In this document: positions 36,133-44,625 of the stretch, piece after piece | Layout of the letters: each line of letters opens with the position of its first letter | How positions within the stretch are numbered: position 1 is the stretch's first letter | Assembly: GCF_005144885.1 (NCBI RefSeq) | Contig: NZ_CP039690.1 | Location: 6,151,001 to 6,215,000, forward strand | Direction: 5' to 3' | DNA: 64,000 bases | From: Phreatobacter stygius | GTDB taxonomy: Bacteria; Pseudomonadota; Alphaproteobacteria; Rhizobiales; Phreatobacteraceae | The notes under the pieces: generated by a model | The model's input: the letters and a program-made list of their open reading frames with translations, nothing else | Database searches by the model: none | Told to the model about the DNA's origin: nothing | Made by a program: the position numbers and the translations under genes

Positions 36133-37038
36133 ATGACGAGCACCGGCACCACGACATTGCGTCTGCTCTTTCCCCAGTGGCAGGGCGGCAACAACCCGCC
36201 TTATGTTTTCGGCGCGCAATTGCTCTCCTGGCTTGCGCCCGAGGCCACCGGGCCGGTCGAGCAGGTGAGCGTCTCTCAACCCGACGGAAAGCCGCTCGAG
36301 GCCGAGGGCGGCATCGTCGGACGTGGCGCGCTGCTCGCTCAGCTGAGTGACGCCCGGCGGTTGATCGACAAGCATCAGCCCGATCGGCTGGTCGTGCTCG
36401 GTGGCGACTGCCTCGTTGATCTTGCACCCTTCGCTTATCTCAACGAGCGGTATGACGGTGATCTGGCGATCCTCTGGGTCGACACTCACCCGGATGTGAT
36501 GACGCCCAAGGAGTACGGCAACGCCCATGCCATGGTGATGGGCAATCTGTTGGGCGAAGGCGATGCCGACTTCGTCAAAGCGGTGAAGCGGCCGATCAGG
36601 CCACAGAATGTGATGTTCGCCGGTCGTCAGGACACCCTGGAGAGCCTTGCGGAGATACGCGAGATGGAGGCGGCATTCTTCGAACGGCTGAAACTGCGCA
36701 GCGCAAGCCCGTCCGATCTCGCGAACACCAGCGAACCGGTCCTGGACTGGCTCAGGTCGATCAACGCCAAACACCTGGCGATCCACTTCGATCTCGATAT
36801 TCTCGACCCGACGCTGTTCCGATCTTTGCTGTTCGCGAATCCGGACCCGTCCTCATCGGTGCATGACGGCATTCCCCGCGGCAGGATGACGATGGACGAG
36901 ATCGTCAGGCTTTTCGCTGATGTTTCCCGGGTTGTCGACGTGGTCGGCCTGGGGATCACCGAACACCTTCCCTGGGATTCGCTCGCTTTGAAGACGATGC
37001 TTTCGAAACTGCCGCTCCTCGGATCGCCGCCGCGCTGA
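36133..37038 (+). CDS. arginase-family (ureohydrolase) protein
   Basis: The 301-aa protein shows the arginase fold motifs VVLGGDCLVDLAPF, ILWVDTHPDVMTP and AIHFDLDILDPTLF. The last two carry the D-x-H-x-D and D-x-D manganese ligands. In classical arginases the first motif is GGDHS; here the metal-binding His is Cys, so activity on a guanidino substrate is uncertain. AAGGAC precedes the ATG at 36133. A RidA-family gene follows after about 125 bp and the LysR gene is divergent, which suggests a small catabolic unit for a nitrogen compound. Confidence 0.85.
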   Translation: MTSTGTTTLRLLFPQWQGGNNPPYVFGAQLLSWLAPEATGPVEQVSVSQPDGKPLEAEGGIVGRGALLAQLSDARRLIDKHQPDRLVVLGGDCLVDLAPFAYLNERYDGDLAILWVDTHPDVMTPKEYGNAHAMVMGNLLGEGDADFVKAVKRPIRPQNVMFAGRQDTLESLAEIREMEAAFFERLKLRSASPSDLANTSEPVLDWLRSINAKHLAIHFDLDILDPTLFRSLLFANPDPSSSVHDGIPRGRMTMDEIVRLFADVSRVVDVVGLGITEHLPWDSLALKTMLSKLPLLGSPPR

Positions 37039-37164
37039 CATCCAGCTCCGCTGCCGCCGGCCAAGGCGACAGCGGCCGGCGACCTCAGCGACGGGCTGGC
37101 GCCGACGAAAGCGGCCCTGGCCGCATCGTCGCCCTGTCGAGCAACCTGAAAACTGGAGGCCACC

Positions 37165-37536
37165 ATGCTTGAAGCCGTCAACAGGCCCGGCGTTCCGCCC
37201 ATGCCGACCTATAGCCAGGGCATGGTGGCGACAGGGGCCCGGACGCTCTACGTGTCCGGACAGGTGGCGGTCGGCGCCGCCCGGGCCGATGGCATCGCGG
37301 CAAAGGCGGAGGCGGTTTTTGAGAATCTGCGCCTGGTGCTGTCCGCCGCGGCCATGACGATGACGGACGTTGCCAAGCTCACCGTCTATCTCACCGACGA
37401 GACCGATCTCTCCGGCTTCATGGCCGTCTACAGCGCCCGATCGCCGTCGCCTCCGCCGGCTGTGACACTGGTGATCGTCAAGGCACTCACTGCACCGCAG
37501 TACCTTGTCGAAGTCGAAGCGATCGCCGTGCGATAG
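37165..37536 (+). CDS. RidA/YjgF-family protein
   Basis: The 123-aa protein has the family pattern PPMPTYSQGMVATGARTLYV followed by SGQVAVG, then VFENLRLVLSAAAMTMTDVA and KLTVYLTDETD, ending with a beta strand LVEVEAIAVR. RidA proteins are trimers that hydrolyse reactive enamine or imine intermediates. The catalytic Arg usually found near the end of the family (PxxRTxV) is not evident: the region reads SPSPPPAVTLV, so this is a divergent member. ACTGGAGG precedes the ATG. It follows the arginase-family gene. Confidence 0.85.
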   Translation: MLEAVNRPGVPPMPTYSQGMVATGARTLYVSGQVAVGAARADGIAAKAEAVFENLRLVLSAAAMTMTDVAKLTVYLTDETDLSGFMAVYSARSPSPPPAVTLVIVKALTAPQYLVEVEAIAVR

Positions 37537-37596
37537 TGATCGGAGCAGGGCGCGATGGCGCGCTGATGTCGTTGCCGGGCTCTGGAGCGAGGGGGC

Positions 37597-38310
37597 ATGA
37601 GCGCGTTGCGCAAGCGGGAACAGGCCGCCGTCGCGGCTGTCGCAAGCCACTTCTCCGCGACCTGGGAAACGGGCGACGGAAATGCGCCCGACGCCTATCT
37701 GACGATTGCCGGGACGCGAATTGCCGTCGAGGTCGCGGTGATCGAACCAGGGTTCGCCGGACCGGGCGACCCGACGAAACCTCGCTTGCGGTTCGACAGG
37801 GTCGTGCTCCGGACGATCGGACGTCTGCAGGCTGGCCTGAGCCAGGCCGTGCCGGAAGGCGAGGCGGTGATCGTGACGATCACCGCCCCCATACGGCTCG
37901 CCGCGAGGACGGCTGCCGCGCTGGAGGACCGGATCCGGTCCTGCCTCGCGCGCCGGTCCGCGCCGGTCGAGGTCGACGATATGGTCCATGGAAACCAGGT
38001 CCGGATTCGCCTGGTGAAGGGCGTCCCGGCGGGCCTGTCGAAGCTGATCGGTTTTGTGCACAATCCCGGCTCAGATCCGGCCGTTCTCCTGGAGCTGACG
38101 CAATCATTGCTCCAGCATATCGGCGCGGCAGCGGCGAGGCGCCCGCCGGCGACCTTCGCGGGTGATCGATGGCTGGTTGTCGCCCATGACGATGGACTGC
38201 CGCATATCGAGGCCTATCGGCATGTCGGTTCCCAGCTCGCCATTTCGACCCGTTTCGAAAAGATTCTGATGGTGCTGGCCGGCGGGCGGGTTGAAACGCT
38301 CGCCGGGTGA
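37597..38310 (+). CDS. hypothetical protein
   Basis: The 237-aa product is of a family I do not recognise. An early stretch DAYLTIAGTRIAVEVAVIEP is shaped like a strand-rich nuclease-type core, and the rest alternates helices and strands (GEAVIVTITAPIRLAARTAA, LLQHIGAAAARRPP, WLVVAHDDGLPHIEAYRHVG). There is no signal peptide or membrane segment. The frame has sound GC-rich codon use. It lies 60 bp after ridA on the same strand and ends just before the IS481-type element. Confidence 0.6.
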   Translation: MSALRKREQAAVAAVASHFSATWETGDGNAPDAYLTIAGTRIAVEVAVIEPGFAGPGDPTKPRLRFDRVVLRTIGRLQAGLSQAVPEGEAVIVTITAPIRLAARTAAALEDRIRSCLARRSAPVEVDDMVHGNQVRIRLVKGVPAGLSKLIGFVHNPGSDPAVLLELTQSLLQHIGAAAARRPPATFAGDRWLVVAHDDGLPHIEAYRHVGSQLAISTRFEKILMVLAGGRVETLAG

Positions 38311-38367
38311 GGGCAGGGCCTGTGAACGGCTCGGGCCCGCCGGCGCGGAGCATTCCGCCCGAGCGAC

Positions 38368-39333
38368 CTAGCTGTTTAGTCCCGGCATTTGATGGAGTGG
38401 ATCGAGCCTGAATCGTTGAGGCTCTGTTGTCCAGAGTTTGCAGATGAATTCGTAGGGTGTGAGGCCCTTGAGGGTCTTCAGCCTCCGCCCGAAATTGTAG
38501 GCGCTGACGAAGTCGGCGAGATGCGCTTCGAACTGCCGGTGGCTGTCGTAGTGGTAACGCTTGACGGTGGCTTCTTTGATGGTGCGGTTCATGCGCTCGA
38601 CCTGGCCGTTCGTCCAAGGGTGCTTCACCTTGGTGAGGCGGTGCTCGATGCCGTTCTCCTGGCAGCGCATGCCGAACATGTGCGTCACGTAGCGCGCCGT
38701 CGGACCATCGGCATACCGTGGCGGGAAGGTGAACTGGATGCCGTTGTCGGTGAGAACGGTATGGATCTTGTAGGGGACGGCCTCGATCAAGGCCGAGAGG
38801 AAGGCTGACGCGGAGGTCCGCCCCGTCTTCCTGACGATCTGTACGACGGCGAATTTGCTCGTGCGATCGATGGCGACATAGAGGTACAGCTTGCCCTCAG
38901 CGGTCTGCACCTCGGCGATATCGATGTGGAAGAAGCCGATCGGATAGGATTTGAACTTCGTCTTCGCCGGCTTCTCGCCTTCGACCTCGGGCAGGCGGCT
39001 GATCCCGTGACGCTGCAGGCAGCGGTGCAGGGATGACCGCGTCAGCGTCGGGATCGTCGGCTGTAGCGCATAGAGGCAGTCGTCGAGCGGCAGCAAAGTA
39101 TGCTTCCGGAAGGCGACGATCACGGCCTCTTCCTCAATCGTCAGCACTGTCGAAGTCGGGTTCTTCGGCCCGGTCGGCACATCGGTCACCGAGGTCCGCT
39201 TCTTCCACTTCGCGACCGTCTTCTGGTTAATCCCGTAGCGCTTAGACAGAGCCCTCAGGCTCTCTTGACTATGTTGTATCGCTCGACGGACCGCCTCAGT
39301 CGTCGTGGCGCTCCCGTGGAGAACCTGGCCCAT
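38368..39333 (-). CDS. IS481-family transposase
   Basis: The 321-aa protein has an N-terminal HTH (HSQESLRALSKRYGINQKTV followed by AKWKKR) and an rve-type DDE core: FFHIDIAEVQTAEG (Asp), HTVLTDNGIQFTF (Asp), and WTNGQVERMNRTIKEATVKR (Glu), with AYNFGRRLKTLKGLTPYEF near the end. The last two codons run out of the element, and the stop TAG (38368-38370) lies in the duplicated host target. All catalytic residues are present, so it should be active. Confidence 0.93.
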   Translation of the reverse strand: MGQVLHGSATTTEAVRRAIQHSQESLRALSKRYGINQKTVAKWKKRTSVTDVPTGPKNPTSTVLTIEEEAVIVAFRKHTLLPLDDCLYALQPTIPTLTRSSLHRCLQRHGISRLPEVEGEKPAKTKFKSYPIGFFHIDIAEVQTAEGKLYLYVAIDRTSKFAVVQIVRKTGRTSASAFLSALIEAVPYKIHTVLTDNGIQFTFPPRYADGPTARYVTHMFGMRCQENGIEHRLTKVKHPWTNGQVERMNRTIKEATVKRYHYDSHRQFEAHLADFVSAYNFGRRLKTLKGLTPYEFICKLWTTEPQRFRLDPLHQMPGLNS

Positions 39334-39389
39334 AGCGCGTCCCTCGATTCCTGCATCGAGATTGCACCATCAAAGCCCGGGATCAAACA
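38373..39389. mobile_element. IS481-family insertion sequence, 1017 bp
   Basis: The ends read TGTTTAGTCCCGG (left) and TGTTTGATCCCGG (right, inverted), with further matches such as TTTGATGG. Both sides are flanked by CCTAGC (38367-38372 and 39390-39395), a 6-bp duplication that fits the NCTAGN target known for IS481. The element lies between an unrelated hypothetical gene and tetR, in the tetR stop codon. Confidence 0.9.
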
Positions 39390-39390
39390 C

Positions 39391-40014
39391 CTAGCTTGCC
39401 GGTTTCGGCGGCACCAGTGTTGCCGCGAGAACCCCGACCGCGCGCGCTACCTCATCCTCGCTCTGCCCGGCCTTGCCGAACACGCGCAGGCCTTCCAGGC
39501 CGGCGAGCAAGGTGCGCGCCGCGGCTTCCGGGTCCGGCACCTGGGCATCGCCGGCGCCGGCGAGCGCCCGCTCGAGCCGCTTCAGCATCGCGGCGAAGAT
39601 GGCCGCGGCGCGCTCCGCGATGACCGGGTCGTGTGGCCCCATTTCGACTGTTGTTTCGACCAGAAAGCAGCCCCTGACGCCGGCCGGCCCATGCGCCCGG
39701 GCGGCATGCACCCTGATCCAGGCCAGAATATCCGCGCGCCTTGCCCCCGCCGGCATGGTCGCATCCATCGTCGCCAGCCCCTCGCGGCCGTAGAGATCGA
39801 GCGCCTCGAGGAACAGCTCGCGCTTGTCCGAGAACAGCGCGTAGAGGCTGCCTCTCTGCAGTCCTGTCGCGCGCTCGAGCTCCGGCAGCGACGCCCGCTG
39901 ATAACCGAGCGACCAGAAGAGGTCCTTGGCGCGCTGCAGCGCCTCGTCGCGCTCGACGACGCGCGGCCGCCCGGCCAGTCGGGGCTTGCCAGATCCTGTC
40001 ATGGGCATCGTCAT
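39391..40014 (-). CDS. TetR-family transcriptional regulator
   Basis: The 207-aa regulator has the HTH DEALQRAKDLFWSLGYQRAS followed by LPELERATGLQRGSLYALFS and DKRELFLEAL, then a helical ligand domain with HGPAGVRGCFLVETTVEM. The stop TAG (39391-39393) is part of the CTAG duplicated by the IS481-type element, so the protein end is unchanged. GGAAG precedes the ATG at 40014. The gene is divergent from the alpha/beta hydrolase at 40136, its probable target, with two operator-like repeats between them. Confidence 0.9.
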   Translation of the reverse strand: MTMPMTGSGKPRLAGRPRVVERDEALQRAKDLFWSLGYQRASLPELERATGLQRGSLYALFSDKRELFLEALDLYGREGLATMDATMPAGARRADILAWIRVHAARAHGPAGVRGCFLVETTVEMGPHDPVIAERAAAIFAAMLKRLERALAGAGDAQVPDPEAAARTLLAGLEGLRVFGKAGQSEDEVARAVGVLAATLVPPKPAS

Positions 40015-40025
40015 GAAAGCTTCCG

Positions 40026-40063
40026 ACCGATCTGTCAAAAATAATTATTAACCGACCTGTCGG
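40026..40063. promoter_or_regulatory. two direct-repeat TetR sites between tetR and hydrolase
   Basis: ACCGATCTGTC (40026-40036) and ACCGACCTGTC (40051-40061) are repeated 25 bp apart around an AT-rich core (AATAATTATTA). The second copy extends to the palindrome CCGACCTGTCGG. This is the expected form of an operator that controls both divergent genes. Confidence 0.6.
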
Positions 40064-40135
40064 AAATATTCTGAGATGCCGGCAGGAGCCGTAGGCGGCC
40101 GCTGCGGAAAACCGCGTTCGCGAAGGAGAGAGCTC

Positions 40136-40981
40136 ATGACTTTGACCGGTTTCCGGCACCAGATGGTTCGCGCGCGCGATGTCGACCTGCACGTGGTGAC
40201 GGGAGGCGAGGGGCCGCCGGTCGTGCTCCTCCACGGCTTTCCGCAGACCTGGTGGGAATGGCGCAAGATGATGCCGCTGCTGGCGCGCCGGCACCGGGTG
40301 ATCGCGCTCGACCTGCGCGGTGCCGGCCATTCCGACTGCCCACAGGGCGGCTACGACAAGGCGAGCCTGGCCGCCGACGTCCATGGCGTGATGACGGCGC
40401 TCGGCCATGAGCGCTATGCGGTCTGCGGCCACGATATCGGCGGCATGGTCGGGGTCGCGCTCGCCGCGACCCATCGCGACGCCGTGACCCATCTGGCGGT
40501 GCTCGATGTCCCCGTGCCGGGCTGGAGCCGCTGGGACGCCTTGTTCTCCGACCCGCGCGTCTGGCATTTCGCCTTTCACATGAAGCTCAATCTGCCCGAG
40601 CGGCTGATCTATGGCCGGGAATATGACTATGTCTCGACCTTCATCTCCGATCGCGCTTTCGACCACGGCGCGCACGATGCCGGCGATATCGAACTCTTCG
40701 CCAAGGCGTTTGCCCAGCCCGGCCGGACCCGCGGCGGGCTGGAGTGGTACCGGGCCTTTCCGCGCGACCATGACAATGCGCTCGCCTGGAAACGCGATCC
40801 CTTGCGCATTCCGGTGCTGGCACTCGGCGGCGACCGGCGCTGGGGGCCCGAGATGGTCGCCATGATGCGGGAGTTCGCGCTGGACGTCACCGGCGGCAGC
40901 ATCGCGGACTGCAATCATTGGCTGCCGGAGGAACGGCCCGCCGAGACGGCCGAACGCCTGGAGGCATTCCTTGCGGCGTGA
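40136..40981 (+). CDS. alpha/beta-fold hydrolase (epoxide hydrolase-like)
   Basis: The 281-aa enzyme shows VVLLHGFPQTWWEWRKMMPL (oxyanion hole), RVIALDLRGAGHSD and the nucleophile elbow VCGHDIGGMV with Asp as nucleophile, as in epoxide hydrolases and haloalkane dehalogenases. The C-terminal histidine is in DCNHWLPEERP. A cap domain lies between. AAGGAG precedes the ATG at 40136. It is divergent from tetR, whose ligand may be its substrate. Confidence 0.88.
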   Translation: MTLTGFRHQMVRARDVDLHVVTGGEGPPVVLLHGFPQTWWEWRKMMPLLARRHRVIALDLRGAGHSDCPQGGYDKASLAADVHGVMTALGHERYAVCGHDIGGMVGVALAATHRDAVTHLAVLDVPVPGWSRWDALFSDPRVWHFAFHMKLNLPERLIYGREYDYVSTFISDRAFDHGAHDAGDIELFAKAFAQPGRTRGGLEWYRAFPRDHDNALAWKRDPLRIPVLALGGDRRWGPEMVAMMREFALDVTGGSIADCNHWLPEERPAETAERLEAFLAA

Positions 40982-41223
40982 ACCTGGCCGACGATGGCGC
41001 GGCCAGTGTGCCAGCCACCGCGCCCGGGGGAAACGCGACCTTCGGGCGATCCGGGACTAGTCTCGGAGCAATCCTACCGACTTTTGCAACCGGTTCCTGA
41101 CGGCGATCCGCCGTAGGACAAGGCCGACGCGAATTCGTCGCCGCGGTGCAACCTTGTTCGTATTATTATCCGGTGGCTGGAGGCGGAGTTCTGTGATCGC
41201 GTGAAGCAAGGTGGGGATCGCTC

Positions 41224-44200
41224 TTGAGTGCCCATGTGTCGGCCAAGCTGGCGGCACCGACGACGGACGACATTGTTCGACGCGCCCGTGTCACCGAGGC
41301 AATCGATCGCGCGTTACGGGATGGCGCCTGCTGGATCGCCGCTCCGGCGGGCTATGGCAAGACGACCGCCATGATCGACTACCTGGCGAGCGTGCGAGCG
41401 CCCCATGTCTGGTTTCGTGCCGATCAAGGCGACCGGGACCTCGCGCGGTTCTTCAGCTACCTGGCTCAGTCCTTGCCGACGCCGGCAGCTTCGCTCGCAA
41501 TGCCGATTTTTGGTGTGGAATATGCCGAACATCCACGCGACTTCGCGCGCGTGTTCTTTCGGCAATATTTCGCGCGGCTGCGGCCGGGGACGCTGCTCGT
41601 GTTCGACGATCTTCACACCGTCGAGACACCTGAATTCGGCGATATCATCGGCACGATGATCGGAACGCTTCCCCGCTCCCTGCGCTGTGTCTGTCTCTCG
41701 CGGATGCTGCCGAATGAAGGGCTCTCCGAGCTGTCGCATAGCCGCGCATTGACCGTCGTCGATCAATCCGTGCTGGAATTTTCCGACCCCGAGGCGCGCA
41801 GCCTGGTCCAGCTCAGGCTCAAACAACGTGCCGCGCAAATCGATATCGGCAGTGCGCGAGGCTGGGCGGTCGGTCTTGTTCTTCTGGCCGATCGTGGTGG
41901 TGCTGCCGGTCACGGCAGCGCGGCCACCCAGGCAGGTCCCTCGCATTTCGCCGCACTTGGCGGCCATTTCTTCGATGCGCTGCCGGTTTCCGACCAGGAC
42001 AACCTGCTCACCCTCAATCTATTGCCCGAGATCACGGTCGGTTTGGCCAACGCGGTGACCGGATCGGCGGAAGCCGGACAATTGCTTGATCGGCTCTACG
42101 CGCGGCAATTCCTCGTCACGCGGGCCGAGGGGCAGGGGGAAACCTTTCATCTGCACGACCTGCTGCGCGACTTCCTGCATCGGCGCTTCGAGCAGCGGTT
42201 GTCGGAGCCGGAGCGACGCATGCTGCGGACCAGGGCAGCCCGGCTTCTGTCCGACGCGGAGCGGCCGGACGAAGCGATCACGCTGGCTCTGGACGCCAGG
42301 TCCTGGCTGCTGGCGCGCGACCTGCTGCTGCGACACGCCGAGGGGCTGATCGCCACCGGGCGCCGCGCCACGATCATCGCGTGGCTGCAGAGGCTGCCGC
42401 CGGCGGAGCTGACCGGGTGGTTGTTCTATTGGGCGGGTGTCGCTCATCTCGCCGATGACGCCGTGGCCGAGCGCTGGCTCGAACTGGCCTGGCAGGCGTT
42501 CGGCGAGGACCATGATGAGCGCGGCCTGTGTCTCACCGTCGCGCGGGCCGTGCTGGTCAAGACCGACAGCTGGCGGACCCATCACGGCCTTGCCGTCTGG
42601 ACCTCGCGGGCCGTCGCCATTGCCGCGCGCGACCTTCCCGCGCTGCCGCCCGAAGAGGATCTCCTGGCGTTGATCGGCTTGTTGCGGGCCCACGACTTCG
42701 CTGATGGCCATGACAACGATGCCGGCCAGCGTCTGGCGGAGGTGCTTCTGGACAGGCTGGGCGATCCCGGACGACGGTTCCCCAGCGGGCTGCGCCTGCA
42801 GGCCAGCGAAGCCCTGATCGAACATGCGGTCGGCAGGGGCAGGGCCGACATCTTCGAACGGGCGGTCGATCACGTCGTCGATGATATCGCCAAACCCGAT
42901 GTGCTCGGCTGGCACCTTGGTCTGTGGCTGGTTGCATTCGGCGCCGCCAGCGGGCGCTACTATCGCTATTCGCGTCGCGGATTTCCCTATGCGACGGCGG
43001 AGGACGCCCTGCGCGCCGCGATCGCCATCGGCGAGGGCGAAGCGCTCAAAGGCGTTGAATTCGGGGCGCTCTACCACCTGCAACTGCAGATGAAACTGCG
43101 CAATGACTTCTCCGAATTCAGGAGTTTGGTGACGCGGCTCGCCGAGATCGCCGACAGCCGCTACACGACGCAGGTCGCGGTCGTCGCCGATTGCCGCGCC
43201 GCATTGCACACGCTGCAGGGAAACTTCGCCGAGGCCTATCGCGACTGCGATCGCTTCATGGAAGCGATCGAGGCGGGCGACGAACCGCTCATCGAAAGGC
43301 TGCCTCACTACATCACCAAGTTTCAGGTCCTGCTGGCCGACCGCCGGTGTCGAGACGCAATCGGCCTGCTCGCGGACTTGGCTCCGCGGCTGCAGGGCGG
43401 ATCGCAGCTGCGCACACGGCTGTGCATGATGGCCGCCGAGGCGCTCGGCGCGAAATGGCAAGGCGATCCGGCCTATGAAGGGCACTTGCGCGCCCTCTTT
43501 GCCGAACTGCGCACCGCTGACTGGCGCGCCATCCTGCTGAACCTGCCCGACCTGCTGTCGGACCTTCTCGCCGATGCCATCGAAACCGGCATCGAGATCG
43601 CGTTCTGCCGCTCCCTCGTCGCGGAGCGCCGCCTGACACCGCCGGCGCATCGCCCGGCAGGTTGGCCGTGGCCGCTGCGGGTGCGCATACTCGGCGGGTT
43701 CCGGATCGAGCGAGACGGCGCAGAGCTTGATCTTGGTCCCAAGCCGCCGACGCGCGCGCTCGACATACTCCGTGTTCTCGCCCTGTCGCGCGGCCATGTC
43801 TGCGCGATCGGAACCTTGCAGGACCGGCTTTGGCCGGACCTTGATGGCGGGCAGGCCAATGCTGCCTTCGAGCAGGCCTTGCATCGGCTGCGCAAGCTGC
43901 TGGGGCGAGCGGATCTCGTCACCTTGCGCGAAGGACGATTGCGGCTTGTCCCGGATATGGTGTGGGTCGATCTGGCGGATTGGGAAAAGCAGGTCAGGGA
44001 CGTCCACGCTGCCGGCGGCAGCGTTTCGGAACGGACGCTCGAACAGCTGCTGGCCAGCTTTCCCGGCCCGCTCTTTTTTGGACATGACGAACCGATCTGG
44101 GCGATCGCTGCCGCTGACCGGGTGCGCGATGACTTCGTCGACCTTGCCATCCGGCTTGGCAAACTGCGCGAAGGCGAGGGGACGGTTGTCGAGGCGAGAG

Positions 44201-44412
44201 CGGTTTGTCTGCGGGCACTCCAGCACTATCCCGATTCCGATCGCCTGCACGGCGCGCTGATCGAGCTCCGCTTGATGCAAGGCGACCTCGCGGGCGCGGT
44301 CGAGGACTATCGACGCTATCTGAGGGTGCTCAAGACCGCCGGGGATCTGGAGCCGTCGCCGATCGTCGAAGCCATCGCGCGAAAATTCGGATCGGCACCC
44401 GGCGCCCGTTGA
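41224..44412 (+). CDS. large MalT/SARP-like ATPase regulator with BTAD domain
   Basis: The 1062-aa protein has an N-terminal STAND-type NTPase (Walker A AAPAGYGKTT, residues 39-48; Walker B LLVFDDLH, 124-131), a long alpha-helical repeat region (about 330-810) and, near the end, an OmpR-type winged helix (from VRILGGFRIERDGAELDLGP, about 820). After it comes a bacterial transcriptional activator domain (about 915-1055; YPDSDRLHGALIELRLMQGD). It joins the MalT-like sensor architecture to a SARP-type output. The start is TTG at 41224, with AAGGTGGGG upstream. The gene directly downstream on the same strand encodes the fascin-like protein and is its most likely target. Confidence 0.88.
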   Translation: MSAHVSAKLAAPTTDDIVRRARVTEAIDRALRDGACWIAAPAGYGKTTAMIDYLASVRAPHVWFRADQGDRDLARFFSYLAQSLPTPAASLAMPIFGVEYAEHPRDFARVFFRQYFARLRPGTLLVFDDLHTVETPEFGDIIGTMIGTLPRSLRCVCLSRMLPNEGLSELSHSRALTVVDQSVLEFSDPEARSLVQLRLKQRAAQIDIGSARGWAVGLVLLADRGGAAGHGSAATQAGPSHFAALGGHFFDALPVSDQDNLLTLNLLPEITVGLANAVTGSAEAGQLLDRLYARQFLVTRAEGQGETFHLHDLLRDFLHRRFEQRLSEPERRMLRTRAARLLSDAERPDEAITLALDARSWLLARDLLLRHAEGLIATGRRATIIAWLQRLPPAELTGWLFYWAGVAHLADDAVAERWLELAWQAFGEDHDERGLCLTVARAVLVKTDSWRTHHGLAVWTSRAVAIAARDLPALPPEEDLLALIGLLRAHDFADGHDNDAGQRLAEVLLDRLGDPGRRFPSGLRLQASEALIEHAVGRGRADIFERAVDHVVDDIAKPDVLGWHLGLWLVAFGAASGRYYRYSRRGFPYATAEDALRAAIAIGEGEALKGVEFGALYHLQLQMKLRNDFSEFRSLVTRLAEIADSRYTTQVAVVADCRAALHTLQGNFAEAYRDCDRFMEAIEAGDEPLIERLPHYITKFQVLLADRRCRDAIGLLADLAPRLQGGSQLRTRLCMMAAEALGAKWQGDPAYEGHLRALFAELRTADWRAILLNLPDLLSDLLADAIETGIEIAFCRSLVAERRLTPPAHRPAGWPWPLRVRILGGFRIERDGAELDLGPKPPTRALDILRVLALSRGHVCAIGTLQDRLWPDLDGGQANAAFEQALHRLRKLLGRADLVTLREGRLRLVPDMVWVDLADWEKQVRDVHAAGGSVSERTLEQLLASFPGPLFFGHDEPIWAIAAADRVRDDFVDLAIRLGKLREGEGTVVEARAVCLRALQHYPDSDRLHGALIELRLMQGDLAGAVEDYRRYLRVLKTAGDLEPSPIVEAIARKFGSAPGAR

Positions 44413-44625
44413 GCCGTAAGCCATCCGTAGGGACGCCGGCGCCAGGTTGCGCGCGGTTCGCATCCGGACAGTGCGGCATCGCGGGTTGGGTGAGCCAACC
44501 TGGCCTTCGCGCTGTGCTCGGCCGAGACGCGAACCGGCATCCGTGTCGAATGTGTCGCTTCGATCGGGGCCATGCCGTGGCCGACGGCGCGTCTGCGGAA
44601 GCGATCAACAGGACGAGGTAACACC

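Noticed and set aside
42019-44463. 814-codon antisense frame opposite the large regulator
   Set aside because: Long antisense frames are expected in GC-rich genes; the sense protein has clear Walker and BTAD motifs while the antisense has none.
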